Assembly (NCBI GenBank): GCA_963757135.1 | Contig: CAVWQE010000011.1 | Coordinates: 1 to 64,000 of the forward strand | Source: Gp1-AA145 sp963757135 | Lineage (GTDB): Bacteria > Acidobacteriota > Terriglobia > Terriglobales > Acidobacteriaceae | DNA length: 64,000 nucleotides | Reading direction: 5' to 3' | In this document: in pieces, positions 36,609 to 44,840 of the stretch | How the letters are laid out: each line of letters starts with the position of its first letter | Position numbering within the stretch: position 1 is the first letter of the stretch | Made by a program: the position numbers and the translations under genes | The notes under the pieces: model-generated | What the model was told of the DNA's origin: nothing | Databases searched by the model: none | What the model saw: only the letters and a program-made list of their open reading frames with translations

Positions 36609-37826
36609 ATGAAGAAAGTACCTGACCAACGACGAACGACCAACGACCAACGACGTTCTCCCCAGCGCCCGAAGCCCAACGCCCAGGCCCCCGGCTTCTC
36701 CACGCGCGCCATCCACGACGGCCAGGAACCCGATCCCGCCACCGGGGCAGTCTCCGTCCCGATATATGCGACTTCAACATACGTCCAAGACGAACTCGGG
36801 AAACCGCGCAAAGGCTACGAATACGCGCGCGTTTCGAATCCTACCCGCGACCGGCTGGAGACTAACCTGGCCTCCCTCGAGGGCGGAGTCGCATCGCGCG
36901 TGTTCGCCAGCGGAATGGCTGCGATCAACGCCATTTGTACCATGTACAAGTCGGGCGATCATGTGGTTTGTGGCCACAATCTATACGGCGGCGTGCCTCG
37001 ACTTTTCGATCAGGTTCTTTCCGGATACGGCTTCGAGTTCACCTACGTTGACACATCCGACGCAAAAAACGTCGAGCGTGCTCTCCGCGAAACCACACGC
37101 ATGGTCTATGTCGAGACGCCGACCAATCCTCTGATGGCGCTCAGTGACATCTCCGCAATTGCGAAAATTTGCCGTAGCCAAAAAGTCGAACTGGTCGTGG
37201 ACAACACCTTCATGTCGCCTTACTTCCAGCAGCCAATTGCGCTTGGCGCGGACATGGTCGTTCACTCAACCACAAAATTTCTCAACGGCCACAGCGACGG
37301 CTTGGGAGGGGTGGTGGTTTGCACCAGAAAAGAACAGGCCGAGCAGCTTGGATTCGTGCAGAAAGCAGCCGGGGCGATTCTTTCTCCTTTTGAATGCTGG
37401 CTGGTGTTGCGCGGAACAAAGACACTCGCCGTTCGTATGGTGCAGCACGACTGCAATGGCCGTAAAGTCGCTGACTTTCTCGCCGGCCACAAAAAAATAA
37501 AAAAAGTTTTCTACCCCGGACTCAAAGATCATCCTCAGTACGAACTCGCTAAGAAACAGATGTCAGGTTTCGGTTCGATGATCACCATCGAAACCGGATC
37601 GCTCGTCAACGCCGCCAGAATGCTGAAGCGAGTGCGCGTGTGTACTCTCGGCGAATCACTAGGCGGAGTCGAAACTCTCATCTCCCATCCTGCGACCATG
37701 ACCCATGCCGCCCTCGGCGAAAAGGGAAGAGCTACCATCGGCATCACTGACGGCATGGTGCGAATCTCCGTTGGCATCGAAGACGCGGACGACATCATCG
37801 CCGACCTCAATCAGGCACTCGCCTGA
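36609..37826 (+). CDS. Trans-sulfuration PLP enzyme (cystathionine gamma-synthase/lyase family)
   Basis: This 405-residue Cys/Met-metabolism PLP enzyme contains STRAIHDGQEPDPATGAVSV, PIYATSTYVQ, YARVSNPTRDRLE, FASGMAAINAICTM, YVETPTNPLMALSDI, VVDNTFMSPYFQQPIALGAD and the Schiff-base Lys in VHSTTKFLNGHSDGLGG. Whether it makes cystathionine, splits it or uses O-acetylhomoserine directly cannot be told. The N-terminal ~30 residues (DQRRTTNDQRRSPQRPKP) are unusual: they are encoded by the repeat at 36626-36655, and no alternative ATG/GTG/TTG lies between 36609 and the conserved core. Confidence 0.9.
   Translation: MKKVPDQRRTTNDQRRSPQRPKPNAQAPGFSTRAIHDGQEPDPATGAVSVPIYATSTYVQDELGKPRKGYEYARVSNPTRDRLETNLASLEGGVASRVFASGMAAINAICTMYKSGDHVVCGHNLYGGVPRLFDQVLSGYGFEFTYVDTSDAKNVERALRETTRMVYVETPTNPLMALSDISAIAKICRSQKVELVVDNTFMSPYFQQPIALGADMVVHSTTKFLNGHSDGLGGVVVCTRKEQAEQLGFVQKAAGAILSPFECWLVLRGTKTLAVRMVQHDCNGRKVADFLAGHKKIKKVFYPGLKDHPQYELAKKQMSGFGSMITIETGSLVNAARMLKRVRVCTLGESLGGVETLISHPATMTHAALGEKGRATIGITDGMVRISVGIEDADDIIADLNQALA
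36626..36655 (-). repeat. GTTGGTCGT-type repeat, right copy inside a coding sequence
   Basis: CCAACGACGAACGACCAACG continues to 36655 and is the inverse of the unit at 36064-36085. It lies inside the 5' end of the trans-sulfuration gene and encodes the DQRRTTNDQRR part of its N-terminus. Confidence 0.6.
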
Positions 37827-37829
37827 CCT

Positions 37830-37855
37830 GTGTGGGTCGGACATTCCTGTCCGAC
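37830..37855 (+). repeat. Dispersed GTGGGTCGGACATTC repeat
   Basis: TGTGGGTCGGACATTCC is followed by TGTCCGAC, a short palindrome (GTCGGACA / TGTCCGAC) starting immediately after the trans-sulfuration gene. Inverted and degenerate copies are at 10317-10343 and 44815-44840. Confidence 0.6.
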
Positions 37856-37887
37856 ACTGTTTTGCTCTCCTGCTACAATCCGCGCTG

Positions 37888-38910
37888 ATGAAACGTGTAT
37901 TCCTTCTCGGATACTGCGGCATTCTCCTGCTCGCCGCCATCGCCGCTACTGCCCAACAGCTTCAATTTGCGGATCTCGGCGACTTCAAACTCGAAAGCGG
38001 CGAAACCCTTCGGGACTGCCGCATTGGCTACCGTGTTTTCGGCCAAATGAATTCAGAGCGCTCGAACGTCATTGTTCTTCCCACCTGGGCAGGTGGAACC
38101 ACCGAGCAGTTAATGGGAAGCGTCGGTCCCGGGAAACTAGCCGACAGTTCGAAGTACTACGTCATTCTCGTGGATGCGCTCAGTAACGGCGTGTCCTCAT
38201 CACCCTCGAACAGCGCCCACCAGCCGCGGATGCATTTTCCGAAGATTACGATCGGCGACATGGTGCGTACGCAACATGAACTGCTTACAAAAGTCCTTCA
38301 CATCGAGCACATAAAAGCCGTCATGGGCGTTTCAATGGGTGGCATACAGACTTTTCAGTGGATGCTCGAATACCCGGATTTCATGGGCAAAGCAATCCCC
38401 ATAGTTGGTTCTCCACGCCTGGCTGCCTATGATCTGGTGCATTGGCAGGCGCAGCTTGATGCCATTGAAAATGATCCTGCCTGGAATGGCGGCGATTACA
38501 CAAGAAATCCAGCCCGTGCTGCCGAATATGAGTTCGGCGCAATTCTCTTAGGCACGCCCGAGCACTTCAACCAGACACACACGCGACAGCAGGCGCTCGA
38601 TGGACTCGCACACGCCAGAACCGCCAACGAAGGCTCCGATGCTGATAACAAAATACATCAGGTCGAGGCCATGATGGCTCTAAACCTGGCCGCGCCATAT
38701 AGCGACTCGCTCGAAAAAGCTGCCGCTGCTGTAAAAGCCAAAGCTCTGATCATTGTCGGCAAAGAGGATCACACGGTCACGCCCGGTCCGGCAATCGAGT
38801 TTGCGCATCTGCTTCATGCCAATCTGGTTGAACTTGACGATGGCTGCGGCCACCAATTCTGCGACTATGCGCAAGTCGGCAAAGCAGTGGCAGAATTTCT
38901 GGAGAAATAA
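37888..38910 (+). CDS. Exported alpha/beta hydrolase resembling homoserine O-acetyltransferase (MetX-like)
   Basis: This 340-residue protein has MetX features: IGYRVFGQMN, VIVLPTWAGG, YVILVDALSNGVSSSPSNS, the nucleophile elbow GVSMGGIQTFQW (after KAVM), then IIVGKEDHTVTPG and a C-terminal catalytic His near DDGCGHQF. Unlike biosynthetic MetX it begins with a signal peptide (RVFLLGYCGILLLAAIAATA), implying export, so it is more likely a hydrolase or acyltransferase acting outside the cytoplasm. It follows the trans-sulfuration gene by 61 bp, with the dispersed repeat between. Confidence 0.8.
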   Translation: MKRVFLLGYCGILLLAAIAATAQQLQFADLGDFKLESGETLRDCRIGYRVFGQMNSERSNVIVLPTWAGGTTEQLMGSVGPGKLADSSKYYVILVDALSNGVSSSPSNSAHQPRMHFPKITIGDMVRTQHELLTKVLHIEHIKAVMGVSMGGIQTFQWMLEYPDFMGKAIPIVGSPRLAAYDLVHWQAQLDAIENDPAWNGGDYTRNPARAAEYEFGAILLGTPEHFNQTHTRQQALDGLAHARTANEGSDADNKIHQVEAMMALNLAAPYSDSLEKAAAAVKAKALIIVGKEDHTVTPGPAIEFAHLLHANLVELDDGCGHQFCDYAQVGKAVAEFLEK

Positions 38911-38924
38911 GTCAGAGTCAAAAC

Positions 38925-39161
38925 ATGAGAAAACCCTCGCTCAAGGCGCTCCTCTTCGCGGCCATTCCATTCGTCGCGATGTGTTTCACTGTGCCCCTTT
39001 GGGACCGGATTTACCCCATGGTTCTGGGCTTGCCCTTCAACCTTTTCTGGCTTATGTTGTGGACCCTACTGACTCCTGTTTGCCTGTGGAGCGCCTACCG
39101 GGTCGAGGTTTCACGAAACGCAAAGCTCTCTGATCTCCAGAATCGAGGCGGTGAGCAATGA
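38925..39161 (+). CDS. DUF3311 small membrane protein
   Basis: This 78-residue protein has two hydrophobic segments (LLFAAIPFVAMCFTVPLW and LFWLMLWTLLTPVCLWSAY) and a short cytoplasmic tail. DUF3311 proteins are regularly encoded directly before sodium:solute symporters; here the stop overlaps the symporter start (ATGA at 39158). It is probably an accessory subunit needed for the transporter's assembly or function. Confidence 0.82.
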   Translation: MRKPSLKALLFAAIPFVAMCFTVPLWDRIYPMVLGLPFNLFWLMLWTLLTPVCLWSAYRVEVSRNAKLSDLQNRGGEQ

Positions 39162-40639
39162 CCGCGGGCATGGTCGCAATGCTTATCATTTGCGCGATCG
39201 TTGGAGTCGGTTCGCTCGCCGGCTTCTATGCTGGCTCGCGCCACAAAATGGATCTCGAGCAGTGGGCCGTGGCCGGCCGTGGCTTCGGAGTGGTGTTCGT
39301 CTGGCTGCTCATGGCTGGTGAAATCTACACCACCTTCACTTTTCTAGGCGCCAGCGGCTGGGCGTACTCCAGAGGCGGGCCTGCGTTATACGTCATCGCC
39401 TACATGCCGCTTGCATACGCTATTTCTTTTTTTATCCTTCCGCCGATCTGGGAAATTGGAAGAAAATACCACCTGCAAACCCAGCCAGATTTCTTTCAGT
39501 TGCGCTACGGCAGTAAGAGACTGTCCGCGCTCGTTGCCCTGATCGGCGTGATATTCATCATCCCTTACTTGCAACTTCAGTTGGTTGGATTGGGAATCAT
39601 CGTTGAAATCGCGAGCTTCGACAAAATTCATCGCGCTCCCGCAATGATAGGGGCTTCAATCCTGGTGGCAGGATTCGTTTTGTTGAGCGGAGTGCGTGGC
39701 GTTGCCTGGGTCAGCGTGATAAAAGACTTTTTGCTGTTGTTTGCCGCTCTTTTCATAGCGTTCGCCATTCCGCACATTTACTTCGGAGGCTTCGGTCCCA
39801 TGTTTACCGAGCTCGCTCATGCCAAGCCTAGCCACCTGGTTATGCCCGGCGCCACCACAAATCTCGGGCATTCCTGGTATGCGTCTTCGGTTCTTCTAAG
39901 CGCTTTGGGTTTTTTCATGTGGCCGCAATCGTTTGGCGCAAGCTTTACGGCGCGCAACTCTGACATCCTGAGACGGAACGCAATTGTCCTTCCTATTTAC
40001 AACATAACTCTGCCGTTGATGTTTATTGTCGGATACGCCGCCCTGCTGGTTGTGCCTGGATTGCGCGATGGCGATTTGTCATTGTTGACGGTTGTGCGGA
40101 AGACCTTTCCTCCGTGGTTTCTGGGCATCATCGGCGGAGCGGGCGCACTCACTGCCATGGTCCCAGCCTCCATTCAAATTTTGACTGCAGCGACATTGCT
40201 GGCTAAGAACTTGATCCGGCCGGTCATCGCTCCAGGCATGAATGATGCGCAAGTCGCGCGAGTAGCCAAAATTACGGTGATTTTCATAACTACGGCGGCG
40301 GTCATCTCTGCCGTGTTTTCTCACACCACGCTGGTTTCGTTGCTACTGTTGGGATACTCGGGAGTTACCCAATTCCTGCCCGGCGTTGTTCTGGGTTTGT
40401 TCTCGAAGAAGGTGGCAACCTCCGGTGTTTTCGTCGGACTGGTAGCAGGCATCACCCTTGTCGCGATCCTGAGTCTCAGTGGTCACGATCCTTTTATGGG
40501 TGTGAATGCCGGTTTTATCGCACTCTGCTGCAACTGTGTTGTAGTGATAACAGTAAGCAAACTTTTTCCTTCGCCGCCCTTCTCATTCGATCTGGATCCG
40601 GCAACGTCATCGCCGAATGCCCCCCTTGCTGCGAAGTAG
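39158..40639 (+). CDS. Sodium:solute symporter paired with DUF3311
   Basis: This 493-residue SSF transporter has ~13 hydrophobic segments. Family pieces include LEQWAVAGRGFGVVFVWLLM, EIYTTFTFLGASGWAYSRGG, QPDFFQLRYGS (first cytoplasmic loop), VLLSGVRGVAWVSVIKDFLL (family signature region), and GGAGALTAMVPASIQILTAA. It resembles the monocarboxylate-type branch that pairs with DUF3311. Together with 38925 it forms a two-gene transport unit, perhaps for short organic acids; the substrate is inferred. Confidence 0.9.
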   Translation: MTAGMVAMLIICAIVGVGSLAGFYAGSRHKMDLEQWAVAGRGFGVVFVWLLMAGEIYTTFTFLGASGWAYSRGGPALYVIAYMPLAYAISFFILPPIWEIGRKYHLQTQPDFFQLRYGSKRLSALVALIGVIFIIPYLQLQLVGLGIIVEIASFDKIHRAPAMIGASILVAGFVLLSGVRGVAWVSVIKDFLLLFAALFIAFAIPHIYFGGFGPMFTELAHAKPSHLVMPGATTNLGHSWYASSVLLSALGFFMWPQSFGASFTARNSDILRRNAIVLPIYNITLPLMFIVGYAALLVVPGLRDGDLSLLTVVRKTFPPWFLGIIGGAGALTAMVPASIQILTAATLLAKNLIRPVIAPGMNDAQVARVAKITVIFITTAAVISAVFSHTTLVSLLLLGYSGVTQFLPGVVLGLFSKKVATSGVFVGLVAGITLVAILSLSGHDPFMGVNAGFIALCCNCVVVITVSKLFPSPPFSFDLDPATSSPNAPLAAK

Positions 40640-40754
40640 AACCCACGTACTTTCTTGGTTTTGTAGAAATCGCGGGAGTCTGCAACTTTGCCCGGCGCCG
40701 TGGGTTTGAACTCACCACGAGGCCAAAGAGCCTTGGGAAAACGAGAGAGGCGAT

Positions 40755-41090
40755 ATGCGACGACGAATTATTGCTTTGCTGTGTTTCGCAGTATTAGGAT
40801 CAGCCTTTGCCCTGGGTTCGGACCGGTCCGGCGACCGTCGCGACCTTCGGCATGACCGAATCGATCGCCGTGCCGACCGGCGCGATAGGCGCGGTGACCG
40901 GCGCGACATTGCTCGCGATCGCCATCAACTAAGGCGCGACCTTCGACATGGAAATTATCGTGCGGCCCGTAACGAACGCCGCGATATCCGCCGCGATAAA
41001 GGCGATCTGCGAGGTAACCGCCGCGACCTGCGTTCCGACCGTCGCGACATCCGGCACGACCGCAGAGATCTTCGAGACAGTTTCCGGTAA
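40755..41090 (+). CDS. Exported Arg/Asp-rich repetitive protein
   Basis: This 111-residue protein starts with a signal peptide (RRRIIALLCFAVLGSAFALG) followed by ~85 residues built mostly from Arg, Asp, His and Leu, in short repeats of the type DRRDLRxDR and DRRDIRxD. It has no Cys and no known domain, and should be a charged, extended or helical protein outside the cytoplasm. Alternating charges could bind polyanions, metals or peptidoglycan, but this is speculation. The opposite strand is also open here, a side effect of the repeat composition. Confidence 0.65.
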   Translation: MRRRIIALLCFAVLGSAFALGSDRSGDRRDLRHDRIDRRADRRDRRGDRRDIARDRHQLRRDLRHGNYRAARNERRDIRRDKGDLRGNRRDLRSDRRDIRHDRRDLRDSFR

Positions 41091-41125
41091 GGAATTCGAC
41101 CGGTCGTATTTCGAAGAGCGGGCTA

Positions 41126-41151
41126 ACGGCGGCAGCAACCACTGCCGCCGT
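41126..41151 (+). other. Perfect 10-bp hairpin, possible terminator
   Basis: ACGGCGGCAG at 41126-41135 pairs exactly with CTGCCGCCGT at 41142-41151 over the loop CAACCA. It lies 36 bp after the Arg/Asp-rich gene. The downstream sequence (ctgtgccttgtt) is only weakly U-rich, so termination is not certain. Confidence 0.4.
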
Positions 41152-41269
41152 CTGTGCCTTGTTACCTACTGAGGGGCTTGCTCGCCTACTCCGGCCTCTT
41201 CGCGACCTTTGCGCGTTTTGCGGTTAAAGTCTTTTCCCGCCGGCCAAAAGCTCATGCCAACGAAATGCC

Positions 41270-41587
41270 CTACTTCACCGAATTCGTAATCCACTCCAGG
41301 TATTCCGTGCTTCCACCATCAACTGCAATGGCCACGCATTCCGGCAGTTCGTAAGAATGCAACTCGCGAATCGCCGATTGCACCTGGCTCTGCTGTGCCT
41401 TCACGGTTTTGATGATCAGCAGGAACTCCTCTGCCGCTTCCACTTTGTCCTGCCATCTGTAGACCGATTGAATTTTCTGAATAATATTCACGCACGCCGC
41501 CAGCCTGCGTTCCACCAGTGCTGTTGCGATCTTCCTGGCTTCTGAATCCGATCCCACTGTAGTCAAAATCAGCAACTTGTCAGTCAT
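41270..41587 (-). CDS. cutA: Divalent cation tolerance protein CutA
   Basis: This 105-residue protein is a typical CutA: LILTTVGSDSEARKIATALV, ERRLAACVNIIQKIQSVYRW (the conserved ACVN segment), VEAAEEFLLIIKTVKAQ and LHSYELPECVAIAVDGGSTE (YELPE motif), ending YLEWI. CutA forms trimers and is implicated in copper tolerance. It appears monocistronic and divergent from the phosphohexomutase gene. Confidence 0.95.
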   Translation of the reverse strand: MTDKLLILTTVGSDSEARKIATALVERRLAACVNIIQKIQSVYRWQDKVEAAEEFLLIIKTVKAQQSQVQSAIRELHSYELPECVAIAVDGGSTEYLEWITNSVK

Positions 41588-41682
41588 ATAGAATCAGCCT
41601 TTGGCGTTCTCAGGTGGCAACTCGAAACTCAGCATCGAGCGCTCTTCGGGATAGCCTCGCTAAGTGCTCACAGGGAACTCAC

Positions 41683-43077
41683 ATGCCTGCACAAATCAAG
41701 TTTGGCACATCCGGATGGCGCGCCGTCATGGCGGAGGAATTTACCTTCGACAATGTTCGCCGGGCCGTCACCGGAATCGCGCGCCATGTGCATTCACAAA
41801 AGCCTGACGGTGCACGCGTGATCGTCGGCCGCGATCCCCGTTTTTTAGGCGAGGCCTTCTGCTCCATGGCCACCCAGATATTGTCCAGCTACGGCATTAC
41901 TCCGCTCGTGATCGCCGATGCTGCTCCGACGCCAGCCATTTCTTATGCGGTCATTCGCGAGAAGGCGGACGGGGCGATTAACTTTACTGCTTCGCACAAT
42001 CCCCCGGAATATAACGGAATCAAATTTTCCACCCCTGACGGCGCGCCCGCCCTGCCAGAGGTGACTAAGCAAATCGAAGCCGAGATCGTCTCTGGCGATG
42101 GGCAGCCGGGAACTGGCAAAGCTAAATCCGAACCGCTCGATCCAAAGCCCGCCTACCGGGTCCGTCTAAGCGAAGTCGTTGATCTCTCCGCCATTCAGAA
42201 AGCTGGACTGCGCGTGGTTTTCGATCCCTTGTGGGGCGCTGCGCGCGGATACTCAGATTCACTTCTGCGCGACGCTGGTGTCGAAGTCGCAACTGTGCAC
42301 GACTACCGCGACGTTCTCTTCGGCGGCCACGCGCCCGAGCCAGACGATCATTTGCTTGAGCCCATGAAGGAAAAGATGCGTCAGATCAAAGCGCATATCG
42401 GAATCGCCACCGACGGCGACGCCGACCGCTTCGGCATCGTGGACGAAGACGGGACTTTCCTTCAGCCCAACTACATTATCGCGCTGCTGTTTGATTATCT
42501 AGTCGAAAGCCGTGGCTGGAAAAATGGTGTCGGTAAGTCCGTCGCCACCACCAACTTCATCAATGCCTTGGCGGCCTTCCACAAAGTCGAGCTTCACGAG
42601 ACTCCGGTTGGCTTTAAATACATCGGTGAATTGATTAAGGAGGACAGAATTGCCATCGGTGGCGAGGAGAGCGCTGGCCTTTCCGTCCGCTACCACGTTC
42701 CGGAGAAAGATGGCATTATTGCCGGCCTGCTTTGCTGCGAAATGGTGGCGAAACGAGGCAAGTCTCTCGGCCAACAATTGAGGGACCTGTTTGCCAAAGT
42801 TGGTTCCTTCTACCCGATTAGGGAAAACTTCCGATTGACGCCGGAGGTAAAAGCCAAGTTTACTGAGAAGTTACGTGTCGATCCCGAGACTTTCTCCGGA
42901 CAGCGGGTTGCGGAGTCGGTCCGCAAGGATGGTTTGAAACTGGTTCTCGAAGATGGTTCATGGGTCTGCTACCGGCTTTCGGGAACCGAGCCGGTGGTCA
43001 GAGTCTATTCGGAAGCTTCAAGTGAGATGGCGTTGCAAAAGTTGAGCGTGGCTGCCAGGCAATGGATTTTCGACTAG
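41683..43077 (+). CDS. Phosphoglucomutase/phosphomannomutase family protein
   Basis: This 464-residue alpha-D-phosphohexomutase has QIKFGTSGWRAVMAEEF at the N-terminus, the phosphoserine loop TASHNPPEYNGIKFS, the metal loop DGDADRFGIVD, the sugar-binding loop GGEESAGLSV and the phosphate-binding loop RLSGTEPVVRVY. It interconverts hexose-1- and hexose-6-phosphates for cell-envelope and storage polysaccharides. ATG 41683 fits the family start; the upstream in-frame ATG at 41614 would add 23 residues. It may be co-transcribed with the FtsB-like gene that follows. Confidence 0.92.
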   Translation: MPAQIKFGTSGWRAVMAEEFTFDNVRRAVTGIARHVHSQKPDGARVIVGRDPRFLGEAFCSMATQILSSYGITPLVIADAAPTPAISYAVIREKADGAINFTASHNPPEYNGIKFSTPDGAPALPEVTKQIEAEIVSGDGQPGTGKAKSEPLDPKPAYRVRLSEVVDLSAIQKAGLRVVFDPLWGAARGYSDSLLRDAGVEVATVHDYRDVLFGGHAPEPDDHLLEPMKEKMRQIKAHIGIATDGDADRFGIVDEDGTFLQPNYIIALLFDYLVESRGWKNGVGKSVATTNFINALAAFHKVELHETPVGFKYIGELIKEDRIAIGGEESAGLSVRYHVPEKDGIIAGLLCCEMVAKRGKSLGQQLRDLFAKVGSFYPIRENFRLTPEVKAKFTEKLRVDPETFSGQRVAESVRKDGLKLVLEDGSWVCYRLSGTEPVVRVYSEASSEMALQKLSVAARQWIFD

Positions 43078-43118
43078 GTTTCACCAAAATTCGAGTTCTG
43101 CCGTCGCCTGAGGCCCGG

Positions 43119-43529
43119 ATGCGTTCACTCGCCGACGGTGCAGATCATGCTGAAGCCTGGGCCGACAGCCTCCGGAGCAAGACCGAGCCGGTTGTCGAAA
43201 AATTATTTACTCTTCGCACTCGACTCGCCACAGTTGCTGTCGGACTTCTCGCCGTTTGGCTGTTCATGCATGTGACCTTCGCCGCGAATGGCATGGTGGT
43301 TTACCGAGCCAAACGAGCTGAGTATCAGGCCCTGCAAAAAGATATTGATCGATTACACAAAGAAAACGCCCAGTACACTCAGGAAGTGAATGAATTAAAA
43401 ACTGATCCCAAACGGATCGAAAAAGAAGCCCGCGAGCAGTTTCACTACGCTCGTCCCGGGGAGGTGATCTATGTATCGCCGGATCGTCCCGCCGTGCCCG
43501 CGCCCTCGAACCGCACCGCCCACAAGTAG
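43119..43529 (+). CDS. FtsB/DivIC-like septum formation initiator
   Basis: This ~136-residue bitopic membrane protein has a cytoplasmic N-terminus, one TM helix (LATVAVGLLAVWLFMHVTFA), then a coiled coil (YRAKRAEYQALQKDIDRLHK followed by NAQYTQEVNELKTDP) and the FtsB/DivIC closing motif EKEAREQFHYARPGEVIYV. The family helps assemble the divisome. ATG 43119 has GAGG 5 nt upstream; ATG 43062, overlapping the mutase stop, is an alternative with a longer cytoplasmic part. Confidence 0.85.
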   Translation: MRSLADGADHAEAWADSLRSKTEPVVEKLFTLRTRLATVAVGLLAVWLFMHVTFAANGMVVYRAKRAEYQALQKDIDRLHKENAQYTQEVNELKTDPKRIEKEAREQFHYARPGEVIYVSPDRPAVPAPSNRTAHK

Positions 43530-43627
43530 TCCCTGATTAACAACCTGAAGCGACGGTTGTGATATAGTTTCGCCCATCGTGGCATATGCCTGTGCGGCAG
43601 ACCACGCGAATCAGGAGGAATTGGTTT

Positions 43628-43952
43628 ATGAGAAAGCTACTGCTGATCTGTCTCGCTCTTTGTGTTCTATTTCATGTTCGTTGGCGTCACGTTTGCCGCT
43701 GATTCGTCTACCGTTAACGGCTGGGTTTCGGACTCCAAGTGCGGAGCCAAAGGCGCGAATGCCAGCGCCGCCGCATGCACCAAGAAGTGCCTGGCTGCAG
43801 GCGCCAAGGTGGTCGTTGTAACCGATACTGACCAGAAAGTGCTGACGGTTGACAATCCCGACAAGCTGACCGGACATGAGGGCCATCACGTTGCTGTTAC
43901 CGGCACAGTGAGCGGCGACTCCATTCACGTAGATAGCGTCAAGATGTTGTGA
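43628..43952 (+). pseudogene. Small exported protein with a frameshift in its signal peptide
   Basis: A strong site (AGGAGGAATT) precedes ATG 43628, which encodes the start of a signal peptide (RKLLLICLAL). The frame then stops, but the rest of the signal peptide (FYFMFVGVTFAA) and a mature domain of ~85 residues (STVNGWVSDSKCGAKGANAS, AAACTKKCLAAGAKVVVVTD, VLTVDNPDKLTGHEGHHVAV) run in the next frame to 43952. One extra T near 43659 explains it. The Cys-containing WVSDSKCG type occurs in small acidobacterial exported proteins; function unknown. Confidence 0.7.
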
Positions 43953-43978
43953 AGCTTCGGTTTGTGCGAGGAATTAAG

Positions 43979-44001
43979 GGACGGCTGCGGCCGTCCTTTT
44001 T
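43979..44001 (+). terminator. Rho-independent terminator
   Basis: GGACGGC (43979-43985) pairs with GCCGTCC (43990-43996) over the loop TGCG, and a T5 run then TGTTTTTG follows. It terminates the small exported protein gene and lies in front of the convergent thiG. Confidence 0.9.
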
Positions 44002-44012
44002 GTTTTTGCACT

Positions 44013-44786
44013 CTACCGAACCACCCCTTCAAGCGGCGAACTCGCCGTCGCATAAAGTTTTTTCTCCATGCGCCCCGCCAGATAGGCCTGACGCCCCGCC
44101 ATCACTGCATGCTTCATGGCTTCCGCCATGAGCACGGGGTCTTGCGCGCCTGCTATGCCGGTATTCATCAGCACCGCGTCGGCTCCAAGTTCCATTGCCA
44201 GTGTTGCATCTGAAGCTGTGCCGACCCCAGCGTCAATGATCAGCGGAACACCGGTAATCATTTCGCGAAGAATCTGAAGATTTGCACGATTCTGGATTCC
44301 CAGCCCGCTTCCGATCGGGGCACCCAGCGGCATAATCGTGGCCGCACCGGCATCGAGCAATCGCTTGGCAAATACCACGTCATCCGACGTGTACGGCAAA
44401 ACCGTGAAGCCTTCCTTTACCAGTACTCGCGTCGCCTCCAGGGTGGCCTGGACGTCGGGATACAGAGTCGCCTGATCGCCAATGACTTCGATCTTCACCC
44501 AGTCGGAAATACCAACCTCGCGGCCAAGCCGCGCGGCGCGAATGGCTTCGTCGGCTGTGTAGCATCCTGCGGTATTGGGCAACAGAAAGTATTTTTTGGG
44601 ATCAATGTAGTCGAGTAGCGATTCCTTGCTGCGGTCCAGATTTACCCGCCGGACCGCGACGGTGACGATCTCCGCTCCGCTGGCTTCAAGCGCGCGCGCC
44701 GTCTCCTGAAATGACTTGTATTTTCCCGTGCCGACAATCAGCCGCGAATGAAACTCGCGCCCAGCGATAACAAGAGCATCAGACAT
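44013..44786 (-). CDS. thiG: Thiazole synthase
   Basis: This 258-residue TIM-barrel enzyme makes the thiazole phosphate of thiamine from deoxyxylulose phosphate, dehydroglycine and ThiS-thiocarboxylate. Segments: REFHSRLIVGTGKYKSF, ALEASGAEIVTVAVRRVNL (containing the ThiG-specific VAVRR), LPNTAGCYTADEAIRAARL, WVKIEVIGD, VLPYTSDDVVFAKRL, AATIMPLGAPIGSGLG, and PLIIDAGVGTASDATLAMEL followed by GADAVLMNTGIA. ATG 44786 matches the family start. It stands alone without thiS, thiF or thiH; no TPP riboswitch is visible in the 58-bp gap upstream. Confidence 0.96.
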   Translation of the reverse strand: MSDALVIAGREFHSRLIVGTGKYKSFQETARALEASGAEIVTVAVRRVNLDRSKESLLDYIDPKKYFLLPNTAGCYTADEAIRAARLGREVGISDWVKIEVIGDQATLYPDVQATLEATRVLVKEGFTVLPYTSDDVVFAKRLLDAGAATIMPLGAPIGSGLGIQNRANLQILREMITGVPLIIDAGVGTASDATLAMELGADAVLMNTGIAGAQDPVLMAEAMKHAVMAGRQAYLAGRMEKKLYATASSPLEGVVR

Positions 44787-44814
44787 ACGTTTATTGTAAA
44801 TCGCCGCATCGGCC

Positions 44815-44840
44815 TTGTGGGTCGAACACTCCGATCCGAC
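44815..44840 (+). repeat. Degenerate copy of the GTGGGTCGGACATTC repeat
   Basis: TTGTGGGTCGAACACTCC and following bases at 44815-44840 differ from the copy at 37830 by a few substitutions and keep the second half GATCCGAC. It lies between thiG and the acyl-CoA ligase. Confidence 0.45.

Noticed and set aside
40755..41142. Long leftward reading frame opposite the Arg/Asp-rich gene
   Set aside because: The rightward frame has a signal peptide and a proper start; the opposite frame is a by-product of the repeats.
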